From Neoroseomonas lacus (GTDB lineage: Bacteria; Pseudomonadota; Alphaproteobacteria; Acetobacterales; Acetobacteraceae), in the NCBI RefSeq assembly GCF_014644535.1, contig NZ_BMKW01000001.1, forward strand, positions 124,001-188,000: 64,000 nucleotides of DNA, read 5' to 3'. This document shows positions 50,810 to 60,279 of the stretch, piece by piece. Made by a program: the position numbers and the translations under genes. The notes below the pieces were generated by a model. That model ran no database searches. It had not been told where the DNA came from and saw nothing but the letters and a program-made list of their open reading frames with translations. Within the stretch, counting starts at the first letter, position 1; each line of letters starts with the position of its first letter.

Positions 50810-50947
50810 GACCTTGGTCCTCGACACGTTCTCGTTCAGTGGGGGCTCACCCGCCGCGCGGCGGCGCATAGGCTGACCGCGCCCGGATCGGGCGAGGCCA
50901 TCACGACCAGGGGAAGCGCGGTGATGACCAGCCTCCCCCGGTTCGAC

Positions 50948-52546
50948 TCAGCGCGTCAGGCGAATGTCGAGGCCCTTATAGAGCCCGACGCCATAGATGC
51001 CGTGGGCGCGCACGCCCTCGGTCCGCGCGGAGGACGCGAGCCACAGCTGTTCGCGCGCCACCGGGAACCAGACATTGGCCCCGGCGACGAGGCGTTGGGC
51101 ATTGGCGATCGCCGCGGCGCGCGCCGCCGGGTCGACCGCGGTTTGTGCTTCGCGCAGCGCGGCGTCGGTCGCCGGGTCGTTCCAGTTCATGCGGTTCGGC
51201 GTCGGCCGATTGCCGCTGAGGAAGTACAGCGACAGTGCGTCCGTCGCGGTGACATAGGGATACGACATCACGAAGGCGTCGAATTCCTGGGTGGCCAGGC
51301 GACCCCAGCCCACCGTCGCATCCCACATCTGGATGCGCATCTCGAGGCCGATGCGCCGCAGATCCGCCTGCATCGCCTGGAGGTATTGCTGCGCCGCCTG
51401 GGTCTGGATGCCATAGACCAGGAAGGTCGCGCGCTGGCCGTCCTTCACGCGGATGCCATCAGCACCGATGGTCCAGCCGGCTTCGTCAAGCACCCGGCGC
51501 GCGCCGGCCTGATCGAAATGCGGCACCAGGGTAGCGGCCTGCGCGTCGAAGCCGGTGACGGCGGGGTTCAGATACGCATCGGCCGGCGTTGCCGTTCCGA
51601 ACCAAGTGGCGCGCACCATGGCGTCACGATTGACCGCCATATTGATGGCGCGGCGCACCGCCGGGTCGCTGACCACGGGCTTGTCGACCTTGAAGCCCAT
51701 GAAGTGGTCCCAGAAGTAGTTCACCTGCTGGGACATGCGGACATTCGGCTGGCGACGGAGCTGCTGCACCGCGATGGCCGGGATGTATTGCGTCACGTCG
51801 CCCTGGCCGGTCTGCAGCGCAGCGAGGCGCGTCTGGCTTTCCGGCGTCACGCGCCAGACCACGCGGTCCACCTGCGGCGCGGGGTTCTGGTACATCACCG
51901 GCGGACCCCAATTGTAGCCCTCATGGCGCCGTAGCACCATTTCCTGCCGCGGCGTCCAGGACACCCAGCAGTACGGACCAGTGCCATTGAAGCCCTGTAC
52001 CCCGAAATTCTGGCCGAGGGTTTCGACCGAATTGCGATCGACGATCGAGGCGAAGAACAGCGTGAGCTGATAGAGCAGTTCGCCGAAGGGTTCGGTCAGT
52101 TCGTATTCGACGGTGAACTGGTCGCGGGCGCGGATTTCCTTCACCGGGCCGGCGCGCCAGCGGACGGGGCTGCGCGTCGCCGGGTCGATCCAACGGTTGA
52201 TCGAGTACACCACGTCATCGGCGGTCATCGGGCGGCCGTCGCAGAAGGTGACGTCGCGGCGCAGGTGGAAGGAATAGGTCTTGCCGTCGGGGCTGACCTC
52301 CCAGCGCTCGGCGAGCATCGGGCGGACCGTCTGCATGTCGAAGTCGAGACCGACCAGCGTGTCGGCCATCATGTAGAGGACCTCGCCTGCGCCGCGCGCG
52401 GTGGAGCGCGCGGGGTCGTAGCGGTCGGCGTCGATCTCGCGCAGCACGACGAGCGTGTTGGGCGGGTTGGGTGCCTGGGCGAAGGCCGCTCCGAAGGGCG
52501 TGGCCGCGGCCAGCGCGAGCAGCGCGGCCCCGATGGTCTTCTTCAT
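50948..52546 (-). CDS. Peptide-type ABC transporter substrate-binding protein (SBP family 5)
   Basis: 532-residue periplasmic binding protein with a standard signal peptide (KK, then TIGAALLALAAATPFGAAF, cleavage after AQ). Family motifs are DRYDPARSTARGAGEVLYMM, RWEVSPDGKTYSFHLRRDVTF and VRRAINMAVNRDAM. The ATG at 52546 is preferred; a TTG at 52567 overlaps the permease stop but would add residues before the signal. Unlike the 11.6 kb operon, this protein is encoded after the two permeases. The ligand is unknown. Confidence 0.92.
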   Translation of the reverse strand: MKKTIGAALLALAAATPFGAAFAQAPNPPNTLVVLREIDADRYDPARSTARGAGEVLYMMADTLVGLDFDMQTVRPMLAERWEVSPDGKTYSFHLRRDVTFCDGRPMTADDVVYSINRWIDPATRSPVRWRAGPVKEIRARDQFTVEYELTEPFGELLYQLTLFFASIVDRNSVETLGQNFGVQGFNGTGPYCWVSWTPRQEMVLRRHEGYNWGPPVMYQNPAPQVDRVVWRVTPESQTRLAALQTGQGDVTQYIPAIAVQQLRRQPNVRMSQQVNYFWDHFMGFKVDKPVVSDPAVRRAINMAVNRDAMVRATWFGTATPADAYLNPAVTGFDAQAATLVPHFDQAGARRVLDEAGWTIGADGIRVKDGQRATFLVYGIQTQAAQQYLQAMQADLRRIGLEMRIQMWDATVGWGRLATQEFDAFVMSYPYVTATDALSLYFLSGNRPTPNRMNWNDPATDAALREAQTAVDPAARAAAIANAQRLVAGANVWFPVAREQLWLASSARTEGVRAHGIYGVGLYKGLDIRLTR

Positions 52547-52563
52547 GATTCTATGTCTCCCGA

Positions 52564-53439
52564 TCAAACGCGAAGCCTGGGGTCGAGCGCGTCCCGCAAG
52601 GCGTCCCCGAGGACGTTGAAGGCGAGCACGACGATGAAGATCACGACGCAGGGCACGACGGCGATGTGCGGCGCGAAGAACAGGAAGTTGCGCCCTTCCG
52701 AGGCCATCGCGCCGAGTTCCGGCACCGGCGGCTGCGCGCCAAGGCCGAGGAAGGACAGCGCCGAGCCGAGCAGGATCACCTGGCCGAAGCGCAGCGTGGC
52801 GAAGACGAAGATCGCCGAGAGGCAGTTCGGTGCGAGGTGACGCCAGATCAGCCGCGCATCGGACATGCCGGTGGCGCGCGCCGCTTCGATGAAATCGAGC
52901 CGCATCACCACCATCGCCGAGCCGCGCACGATGCGCGCCATCAGCGGCACCGTCGCGACCGACAGGGCGAGGACCACCGAGAAGATGCCGGGGCCGAAGA
53001 TGGCGGCGATGGCGAGGCCGACAAGGATCGCCGGGAAGGACAGCATGATGTCCACCAGGCGCATGATCGGCCCGTCGAGCCAGCGGCGGTAGAAGGCGGC
53101 GAGGAAGCCGAGCAGCGCGCCGATGCCGCCGCCGATCGCGACGGCGGCGAAGCCCATCATCAGCGAGACGCGCAGGCCGTAGAGCAGGCGCGTGATCATG
53201 TCCCGTCCCTGGGCGTCGGCGCCGAGCAGCAGGCCGTCACTGCCCGGCGGCGCCATGGAGAGGGCGAGGTCGTTGTCATAGGGGTCGGTCGGCGCGAGCA
53301 GCGGCGCGAAGACCGCCGCGCCGACCAGCAGGACGACGAGGATGAGCGAGATCGCCGCGCCGGGTTCGCGCATCAGCCGCGAGAGGATGCCCGGGCGTGG
53401 CGGGGCGATCGGCTCACTGGCGTCGGTGGCGGCACTCAT
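52564..53439 (-). CDS. Peptide-type ABC transporter permease (DppC-like)
   Basis: 291-residue inner-membrane permease with the OppC-type N-terminal segment, LGADAQGRDMITRLLYGLR and the EAA loop EAARATGMSDARLIWRHLAP, then SALSFLGLGAQPPVPELGAM. About six membrane helices. The ATG at 53439 overlaps the DppB-like gene (ATGA). It is the partner of the DppB-like protein in the second importer. Confidence 0.92.
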   Translation of the reverse strand: MSAATDASEPIAPPRPGILSRLMREPGAAISLILVVLLVGAAVFAPLLAPTDPYDNDLALSMAPPGSDGLLLGADAQGRDMITRLLYGLRVSLMMGFAAVAIGGGIGALLGFLAAFYRRWLDGPIMRLVDIMLSFPAILVGLAIAAIFGPGIFSVVLALSVATVPLMARIVRGSAMVVMRLDFIEAARATGMSDARLIWRHLAPNCLSAIFVFATLRFGQVILLGSALSFLGLGAQPPVPELGAMASEGRNFLFFAPHIAVVPCVVIFIVVLAFNVLGDALRDALDPRLRV

Positions 53440-54377
53440 GCCGCGCGCACCCGCGGGTCGAGCGCGGCGTAGAGCACATCCACGATCAGATTCACCACGA
53501 TGAAGCCCATGGAGAGCACGATGATCGTGCCCTGCGCCATGGGAAAGTCGGAGGAGAGGATGGCGCCGACCGCGAGGCGCCCGACGCCCGGCCAGGAGAA
53601 CACGGTCTCCGTCACCACCGCGCCGCCGAGCAGGAAGCCGATCTGCAGGCCGATCAGCGTGATCACCGGCACCATGGCGTTGCGCAGCGCGTGGCGGCGC
53701 ACCACCAGGGTTTCAGTGAGACCCTTGGCGCGGGCGGTGCGCACATGGTCGGCCGAGAGCACGTCGAGCACCGCCGTGCGCGTCATGCGCGCGACCGGGC
53801 CGACGAAGACGCCGCCCAGCGTGACCGCCGGCAGGATGATCGAGCGGATGCCGTCCATCGTCCACAACGGCCCGCCGCGACCGGTGAAGGGCAGCCACTG
53901 CCATTGGAAGCCGACGAACCAGATCAGCACCAGGCCGAGGAAGAACACCGGCACCGAGACGCCGCCGACCGACAGCGCCATGATGAACCGGTCGATCAGC
54001 GTGCCGCGCCAATACCCCGCCAGCGTGCCGAGCAGGATGCCGAGCGGGATCGACCAGAACAGGCTGGCGAACATCAGTTCCAGCGTCGGGCCGATGGTGG
54101 CGCCGAGTTCCTGTGAGACCGGCACGTTGTTGATGATCGAGGCGCCGAGGTCACCATGCATCAGGCGCCAGACATAGAGGCTGAACTGCACATAAAGCGG
54201 TTCGTCGAGGCCGAGATCGGCGCGGATCTCGGCGATGACGTCCGGCGTGGCGGAGGGGCCGGCGCGCACCGTCGCCGGGTCGGTCGGCACCACCTGCATC
54301 AGCAGGAAGCCGATCAGCAACACGCCGAACATGACGGGGACGGCGAGCACCAGGCGGTGCAGCGCGTGTCTCAACAT
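53436..54377 (-). CDS. Peptide-type ABC transporter permease (DppB-like)
   Basis: 313-residue permease. LRHALHRLVLAVPVMFGVLL is the first helix, QVVPTDPATVRAGPSAT the periplasmic motif, ARAKGLTETLVVRRHALRN the EAA loop and VVTETVFSWPGVGRLAV the family signature. The ATG at 54377, seven bases after the amidohydrolase stop, starts exactly at the conserved first helix; frame beyond it lies in the preceding gene. Confidence 0.92.
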   Translation of the reverse strand: MLRHALHRLVLAVPVMFGVLLIGFLLMQVVPTDPATVRAGPSATPDVIAEIRADLGLDEPLYVQFSLYVWRLMHGDLGASIINNVPVSQELGATIGPTLELMFASLFWSIPLGILLGTLAGYWRGTLIDRFIMALSVGGVSVPVFFLGLVLIWFVGFQWQWLPFTGRGGPLWTMDGIRSIILPAVTLGGVFVGPVARMTRTAVLDVLSADHVRTARAKGLTETLVVRRHALRNAMVPVITLIGLQIGFLLGGAVVTETVFSWPGVGRLAVGAILSSDFPMAQGTIIVLSMGFIVVNLIVDVLYAALDPRVRAA

Positions 54378-54384
54378 GGCCGGA

Positions 54385-56022
54385 TCACTGCGCGGCGACG
54401 GCGGTGGCCATCTCTCCGTGGCGGTCAAAGAGCGGGTGGCCGTCGCGCAGGGTGATGTCGGTCTGCGTCGTCAAGATCGCCTCGGGTTCGATGGCGAAGA
54501 TGTCGGCGGAGAGGACCGTGACGTCGGCCTGCATGCCGGGTTCCAGAGTGCCGCGGCGATCCTCGGCGAATTGCGTGTAGGCCCCGCACCAAGTGTAGCA
54601 GTGGACGGCCTCGGCGACGGTCAGCGCCTCCTCCGGCCCCATCACCGTGCCCTTGTTGGTCTTGCGGGTGACCATGGTGAACAGGTTGATGAAGGGGTCG
54701 ACGGTCGAGACCGGGCAATCCGACGACGCCGCCGGATGGTGACCCTCACCGAGCCAGGTCTTCATCGGATAGGCGTGGTCCGACCGCTCATGGCCGAGGT
54801 TCTTCACGTACAGGTCGCCGAATTCGTACATGAAGACCGCCTGCGGCACCGGCAGGATGCCGCGCGCCTTCATGCGGCGGCGCTGGTCGCGGGTGACGAA
54901 ACCGCAGTGCTCGATGCGGTGGCGACGGGCGGCGAAGGGATAGGCCGGGCTGTCGGCGGCTTCCATGCCGAGCAGCACCTGTTCGATTGCGGCATCGCCG
55001 ATGGCGTGGATGTCGAGTTGCCAGCCCTGTTCATGATACTGCTTCAGCAGCGCGTGGATCTTGTCATCGGGGAAGGTGAAGACGCCGGTGCCGCCGCCCG
55101 CGCTGGCGAGGTAGGGCTCGAAGAAGGCGGCAGTCAGGCCCCCGGCGGAACCGTCGGCGAAGACCTTCACCGCGCCCCAGCGCAGGCTGTCATCGCCCTG
55201 CATCGGGCGCAGGCCGGCGGCCCAGGCGTCCTGGGCGATGCCTTCGGGGTTGCCGGCAAGCACCTGCCACATGCGCAGCGGTAGGCGGCCGCTGGCCTTA
55301 GCGGTCTCGTAGGCGGTCACTTCCGCCATGCCGGCGGTCATGCCGACATTCATGTCCGTGGCTGAGGCGAAGCCGAGCGAGGCGAGATGCGCGCAGGCGG
55401 CCTCGATGGCATCGACCATGCGGGCCTGGTCGGGCTCCGGCATGGCGTCCTTGATGAGGCGCTGGGCGCGTTCGAGGAACAGGCCGGTCAATATGCCGCC
55501 ACGGCGCTCGATGACGCCGCCCTCGGGGTCGGGCGTGTTGTGGCCGACGCCGGCGAGCTTCAGGGCGGCGTTGTTCGCCACGCCCATATGGCCGCAGGTG
55601 CGCACGATGTAGACGGGGTTGTTGGGGGCCGCGGCGTCGAGCTCGGCGGCGGTCGGGTGGCGGCCGACGTCGAGCTCGCCGTGGTCGTAGCCGCGGCCGA
55701 TGACCCAGGCGCCCTTGGGCGCGGATTGCGCGGCGGTGGAGATACGGCGCAGCACCTCGTCCAGCGTGCGCACTTCCTCGGCGCGCAGGTTCACCTGCGT
55801 CAGGCCGAGGCCGTAGGGCAGCAGGTGCATGTGCGCTTCGTTGAAGGCCGGGATGGCGATGCGGCCTTCGAGGTCGATATGGCGCGTCTGAGATCCGGCG
55901 GCGGCGAGTGCCGCGTCCCCCAGGGCGAGAACCTTGCCGTCCTTCAAAGCGACGGCGTCAGTAAATCCGCCGGCGAGGCCGCGGAAGATGCGGCCGCCGG
56001 CGATCAGCGTGTCAGCGATCAC
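54385..56022 (-). CDS. YtcJ-like amidohydrolase
   Basis: 545-residue amidohydrolase of the YtcJ group. The HxH pair is in PAFNEAHMHLLPYG, the bridging lysine in GAVKVFADGSAGG, histidines in LDIHAIGDAA and HRIEHCG, and the aspartate in AASSDCPVSTVDPF. The family removes N-acyl or formyl groups or hydrolyses amide bonds in small molecules. It starts with GTG at 56022 in a GTGA overlap with the class II aldolase gene. With the ATZ/TRZ-type enzyme downstream, the operon carries two metal-dependent amide hydrolases, both without signal peptides. Confidence 0.87.
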   Translation of the reverse strand: MIADTLIAGGRIFRGLAGGFTDAVALKDGKVLALGDAALAAAGSQTRHIDLEGRIAIPAFNEAHMHLLPYGLGLTQVNLRAEEVRTLDEVLRRISTAAQSAPKGAWVIGRGYDHGELDVGRHPTAAELDAAAPNNPVYIVRTCGHMGVANNAALKLAGVGHNTPDPEGGVIERRGGILTGLFLERAQRLIKDAMPEPDQARMVDAIEAACAHLASLGFASATDMNVGMTAGMAEVTAYETAKASGRLPLRMWQVLAGNPEGIAQDAWAAGLRPMQGDDSLRWGAVKVFADGSAGGLTAAFFEPYLASAGGGTGVFTFPDDKIHALLKQYHEQGWQLDIHAIGDAAIEQVLLGMEAADSPAYPFAARRHRIEHCGFVTRDQRRRMKARGILPVPQAVFMYEFGDLYVKNLGHERSDHAYPMKTWLGEGHHPAASSDCPVSTVDPFINLFTMVTRKTNKGTVMGPEEALTVAEAVHCYTWCGAYTQFAEDRRGTLEPGMQADVTVLSADIFAIEPEAILTTQTDITLRDGHPLFDRHGEMATAVAAQ

Positions 56023-56795
56023 GAACGATAATCCGGCTTCCCGTCTTCGATCAGCCGCAGCGCGGCGGTCCAGGCCATGGCGAAGCCGTCCTGGCCCCTG
56101 TTCGGGCGGTTGAATTGGCCGGCGGTGTGTTGCCGCACGGATTCCGGCGGCAGCACGAGCTCAGCGCCGCCCGACATGGCGGAGATCTGCGCCTGGCAGG
56201 CGCGTTCGAGGTAGTAGATGTTCAGGAAGGCCTCGGCGACGTGCTGGCCGCAGACCAGCAGGCCATGGTTGCGCAGGATCATCGCGTTGTGGGTGCCAAG
56301 ATCCTTCACCAGCCGGTCGCGTTCATCGAGGTCGAGCGCGATGCCTTCATAGTCGTGATAGGCGAGGTGGCCGTAGAACTTCAGCGCATGCTGGCTGATC
56401 GGTAGCAGCCCCTGGCGCTGCGCGGAGACGGCGATGCCGGCCTCGGTGTGGGTGTGGATGACGACGGCGGCATCCTCGCGCGCCATGTGGATGGCGGAAT
56501 GGATGGTGAAGCCGGCGGCGTTGACCGGCTTCGATTCGGCACCTTCCTCGACGACATTGCCGTCGAGGTCGATCTTCACCAGATCCGAGGCGCGCATTTC
56601 ATGAAAAAGCACGCCGTATTTGTTGATCAGGAAATGATGTTCCGGCCCCGGCAGCCGCGCACTGATGTGGGTGTAGATGAAATCCGTCATGCGGAAATGC
56701 GCGACCAGGCGGTACAGCGCGGCAAGGTCGCAGCGGACCTGCCATTCTTCCTCGGTGATGCCGCGCAGGGCGGCGGGCGGGCTGACGACGTTCAT
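56019..56795 (-). CDS. Class II aldolase/adducin family protein
   Basis: 258-residue protein of the zinc aldolase family. VIHTHTEAG and ILRNHGLLVCG carry the three metal-binding histidines, and FIYTHISARLPG and SKPVNAAGFTIHSAIHMAR are family segments. Members are sugar-phosphate aldolases, but many bacterial ones near amidohydrolases are decarboxylases or hydro-lyases of unknown substrate. It is first gene of the second ABC operon, so its product is made with the two amidohydrolases and the importer. Confidence 0.87.
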   Translation of the reverse strand: MNVVSPPAALRGITEEEWQVRCDLAALYRLVAHFRMTDFIYTHISARLPGPEHHFLINKYGVLFHEMRASDLVKIDLDGNVVEEGAESKPVNAAGFTIHSAIHMAREDAAVVIHTHTEAGIAVSAQRQGLLPISQHALKFYGHLAYHDYEGIALDLDERDRLVKDLGTHNAMILRNHGLLVCGQHVAEAFLNIYYLERACQAQISAMSGGAELVLPPESVRQHTAGQFNRPNRGQDGFAMAWTAALRLIEDGKPDYRS

Positions 56796-56856
56796 GGCGG
56801 GATCTCCGGGGCGCGCGTGGCCAAACAGTCATCTTGCGCGCCCGCGACGTCAACCG

Positions 56857-56876
56857 GTCCCACGACAAATTGGGAC
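56857..56876 (-). terminator. Hairpin between transglutaminase and aldolase operons
   Basis: GTCCCA and TGGGAC pair around an 8-base AT-rich loop in the 140-base gap between the transglutaminase gene (stop at 56936) and the aldolase gene (start at 56795). It may end the transglutaminase/ATP-grasp operon, or be an operator of the next one. Confidence 0.4.
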
Positions 56877-56935
56877 GCCCGCCACACCGTGTTGCATGCC
56901 GGCCGGGCAGCCCTGCCGCCCAGGCGGGCAGCGCT

Positions 56936-57811
56936 TCAGGCCGCCACCGGACCCTCGGCTTCCTCAAGGTCCACGCCCACTCGCAGCCCGTGCTCGCCGC
57001 CGCCGAGGATGACGCCGCTCAGTGGGCTGACGTCGATGAAATCGCGGCCCCAGGCGAGCACCACATGCTCGTCGCGCACCACGATGTCGTTGGTCGGGTC
57101 AAGGCCGACCCACCCGAAGCCCTCTCCCATCCAGGCCTCGACCCAGGCATGGGATTGGTCGGCACCGCGGCGCGCGACGCGGCCCGGCGGCGGGCGGGTG
57201 CGCACATAGCCCGAGACGTAGCGCGCCGGCAGGCCCAGCCCGCGCAGCGCGGCGCACATCACATGCGCGAAGTCCTGGCATACGCCGGTGCGGCTTTCGA
57301 TCACCTCGACGACCTGCGTGTTGTTACCGGTGACGCCCGGTTTGTAGGTGAAGTCACGGCGGATGCGGCCCATCAGTTCCAGCAGCCCGACCAGCACCGG
57401 ACGGCCGGCGGGAAAGGAGGCGGCGGCATAGCCTGTCGCCGCCGGCACCAGCGGCGCGAGCGGGCTTGGGAAGATGAATTCGGCGGCCTCGCTCCGCCGC
57501 GCGCCGGCCACGACATCCTCCCAGGGAGGCGTCAGCGCGGGCGGTGGCGGGTCGGGGAAACGCACCTCGACCAACGCCTCGGCGATCACCTCGAAGCGTT
57601 CATGCGGCTTGTCGAGGAAGACGCGCGTCGCGGCATTGCCGAAATGGTCGGCCGCCTCGGTGATGTGCGAGGGCGTCGGCGTGATGGCGAGCGTGCTGCG
57701 TACCACGTTCTGGCCCGGCAGGGAGCGGGGCGTCAGCAGCAGCAGATGCGCGGCGAGGTCGACCGAATGCGCATAGGCATAGGTGGTGACATGGCGCAGG
57801 CGGTAGATCAC
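56936..57811 (-). CDS. Transglutaminase-like cysteine peptidase/amidase family protein
   Basis: 291-residue protein with the bacterial transglutaminase N-terminal beta domain (YRLRHVTTYAYAHSVDLAAH) and the core with catalytic C178 in SRTGVCQDFAHV, H221 in QSHAWVEAW and D238 in GLDPTND. No signal peptide, so it is cytoplasmic. It starts with GTG in a GTGA overlap with the ATP-grasp/alpha-E gene. In related loci this domain is thought to cut or form amide bonds on a peptide made or modified by the ATP-grasp partner. The closing gene often found beside such clusters, the proteasome-like peptidase Anbu, is not present. Confidence 0.88.
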   Translation of the reverse strand: MIYRLRHVTTYAYAHSVDLAAHLLLLTPRSLPGQNVVRSTLAITPTPSHITEAADHFGNAATRVFLDKPHERFEVIAEALVEVRFPDPPPPALTPPWEDVVAGARRSEAAEFIFPSPLAPLVPAATGYAAASFPAGRPVLVGLLELMGRIRRDFTYKPGVTGNNTQVVEVIESRTGVCQDFAHVMCAALRGLGLPARYVSGYVRTRPPPGRVARRGADQSHAWVEAWMGEGFGWVGLDPTNDIVVRDEHVVLAWGRDFIDVSPLSGVILGGGEHGLRVGVDLEEAEGPVAA

Positions 57812-60279
57812 GCTGCCCCCCGCAACGCCGGTTCGGCGCCTTCCATGCCGAGGGTCTGCGCCGCCGGCAGCAACGCGAAGTACCGTCGCGTCACGCCATC
57901 GGAGAGCGCCGCGATGCGGTTGGCCATCGCCTCCAGCCGCGGCGGCAGGTTGGCCGCGGCGACGGCCTGGTCGGTGGCGTCGACCAGTTCGGCAACGATC
58001 GCCTCGGCCTCGGCAAGCAATGAGGCCGCTTCATCGGGCAAGGTGGTGTCGTCGGCGGTGGTGACTTCCGACAGGTTGCGGCTGATCGCTTCGAGCTGGA
58101 AGGCGAGCGCACGCGGGTTGGAGCCGTCGGCGAGCACCAGGTCGAGGGCCGGGGCCGGCTGCAGCACCGTCAGGTAGCGGCTGCGGTAGGTGATGACGCT
58201 GTCGCAGAGTTCCAGCATCAGCCGCAGCCCGCCCTCGATGCGCGCCGGTGGTTCGTCGAGAGCGAAGCCGACCTCCGAGGCGATCGCCTGGGCGCGTTCA
58301 ACGCGACGGCCGAGGTCGAGAAACAGCCAGGCGCCGCCGCGCACCATGTTCTCGGCGGCGACGCCGGCCACGGCGGTTGCGAAGCGCAGCACGGCAATCA
58401 TCGCGCGGCTGATCGATTCCAGATTGTCGCCGGCCTGGTCCATCTCGGCGCGGGCGGCCCGCAGCGTCAGGGTGAAGGTGGCGTACATGTCGGCGGTCAG
58501 CCGGTCGCGCACGCGCAGCGTGAGGTCGGCGATGCGCTCGCCGAGGCTGGTCAGCGCGCCATCGTCGCGCAGTGCAGCGGCGATCACGCTGGGCAACGCC
58601 TGGGCGGCGGCGGAGCCGGTGACCTCCTCGGCACCGTCGAAGCCGGCATGGGCGAGGCATCGCGCCAGGGCGGAGACCTCGGCGGCCTCTCGCGGCAGCA
58701 CCACGCCGCGCGCGATGCGCGCCTGAGTCGCGCGCACGAGGCGGGCGGCGCGTTCCAGGCGCTCGGTGTAGCGGCCGAGCCAGAACAGGTTGTCGGCGAC
58801 GCGCGACGGCAGCGCCCCGGGCGTGCGGCGGATACGCATCGGCGGCAGATGCGCCGGGGCCGGGCCGATGATGTCGCTGCCTTCGTCGGAGATCACCCAG
58901 ACATCCTTCGAAAGGCCCTGCGGCGGCAATGCGCCGCCCAGCGTGGCGCCCTGCCCGATCCGCGCCAGCCCGCCGGGCATGACTTGCCATTGCGTGCCGT
59001 CGAACATGGCGAACATGCGCAGCACCAGCGGGCGGGGTTCGAGCCCCTCCGCCGCGACGCAGGGCACCAACGAGGGCGGCGGGACCCGCGCGGCGGCATA
59101 GGTGGCGGGGGCGGCGCGGGCGGCCAGCGCGGCGGCCGCGGCCTCGGCGGCGGCAGGCATGGCGCCATCGGTCGCGCGGCGGAGCAGCCAGCCGGACTCA
59201 CGCGCGACGCGTTCGGCGGCGCCGGGCTCGCCGAGCCAGATCGTCTCGACCGAGGGCAGTTCCAGCGCTTCGCCGAGCAGGCGGCGCGACAGGGCGGGCA
59301 GGAAGGCGGCGAGCGCGGGCGCTTCGGCCAGCGCCGCGCCGGGAGCGTTCAAGATGCGCACCACGCCGCTGCGGGCCGCGTCGAGCAGGCCGGGCACGCC
59401 GGCTGTGCCGGACCCGGTCATCTCGAGCGGGTCGAGTGCGGCGCCATCGACGCGCGAGAGCAGCACATCGACGCGTTGCAGACCCTGCAGCGTCTTGAGG
59501 AAGAGCCGGCCGCCGCGCACCGTCAGGTCGCCGCATTCGACCAGCGCGCAGGAGAGCTCGCGCGACAGCAGCATGTCCTCGAACCAGCGCGGCGCCTGGG
59601 AGCCACGGGTCAGCAGGGCCACTGCCGGATCGCCGACCTCGGGCGGGGCGAGGCGTTGCAGCGCGTCCTGCCAGAGGTCGAAGAAAGGCCGCATCGAACG
59701 CACCTGGGTGCCGCGGAACGCCTCCGGCATCACGCGGCCGAGCAGGCGGCGGTTCTCCCGCGCCATGCCGGGGCCGGCCGGCGCAGAGGTGCGATCGGCG
59801 AGCACGCGCCAATAGCCATCCGGCCCGCGCACCAGGTCGACGGCATACAGATGCAGCAGCGGGCGAGGCGGCGTCGCGCCGGCGCTGTGGCAGGCGCGCA
59901 GGAAGCCGCGATTGGCGAAGACGAGTTCGGGCGGCAGCAGCCCTTCGGCAAGCATGTCCTGCGGGCCGTAGAGGTCGGCCAGCAGCGCCTCCAGCAGCCG
60001 GGCGCGCTGGATGATGCCGGCCTCCAGCGTGGCGAATTCCGCCGCGGAGAGCACCAAGGGCAGCGGGTCGCAGCGCCAGGCGGCGTCACGCTTGGCGCCG
60101 GGCAGCACGCCGGCGATGCCCTCATCCTCGAAGGCACGGTCGAGCCGTCGGGCGCGCTCGGCCAGCGCGCCCTCCCCCATGCCGCCCAGCGTGCCCAGCA
60201 GCGGGCGCCAATGGGCGCGTACGCCGCCGCGCCCATCGACCATCTCGTCGATGGGCGTGACGTCTTCCTGATCAGCCAT
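57808..60279 (-). CDS. Circularly permuted ATP-grasp/alpha-E domain fusion
   Basis: 823 residues. The first about 480 form a circularly permuted ATP-grasp domain, a predicted peptide or amide ligase (segments include LLEALLADLYGPQ, FANRGFLRAC, HLYAVDLVRGPDGYWRVLADR and PRSLVP-type strand PPSLVPCVAAEGLEPRP). The rest, from about 500, is an alpha-E helical domain (SRVADNLFWLGRYTERLERA, MVRGGAWLFLDLGRRVERA). These domains are separate proteins in many genomes. The ATG at 60279 overlaps the DUF2126 gene by eight bases. Family work predicts ATP-dependent ligation of an amino acid or peptide to an unknown target; the product has not been established in my knowledge. Confidence 0.88.
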   Translation of the reverse strand: MADQEDVTPIDEMVDGRGGVRAHWRPLLGTLGGMGEGALAERARRLDRAFEDEGIAGVLPGAKRDAAWRCDPLPLVLSAAEFATLEAGIIQRARLLEALLADLYGPQDMLAEGLLPPELVFANRGFLRACHSAGATPPRPLLHLYAVDLVRGPDGYWRVLADRTSAPAGPGMARENRRLLGRVMPEAFRGTQVRSMRPFFDLWQDALQRLAPPEVGDPAVALLTRGSQAPRWFEDMLLSRELSCALVECGDLTVRGGRLFLKTLQGLQRVDVLLSRVDGAALDPLEMTGSGTAGVPGLLDAARSGVVRILNAPGAALAEAPALAAFLPALSRRLLGEALELPSVETIWLGEPGAAERVARESGWLLRRATDGAMPAAAEAAAAALAARAAPATYAAARVPPPSLVPCVAAEGLEPRPLVLRMFAMFDGTQWQVMPGGLARIGQGATLGGALPPQGLSKDVWVISDEGSDIIGPAPAHLPPMRIRRTPGALPSRVADNLFWLGRYTERLERAARLVRATQARIARGVVLPREAAEVSALARCLAHAGFDGAEEVTGSAAAQALPSVIAAALRDDGALTSLGERIADLTLRVRDRLTADMYATFTLTLRAARAEMDQAGDNLESISRAMIAVLRFATAVAGVAAENMVRGGAWLFLDLGRRVERAQAIASEVGFALDEPPARIEGGLRLMLELCDSVITYRSRYLTVLQPAPALDLVLADGSNPRALAFQLEAISRNLSEVTTADDTTLPDEAASLLAEAEAIVAELVDATDQAVAAANLPPRLEAMANRIAALSDGVTRRYFALLPAAQTLGMEGAEPALRGAA

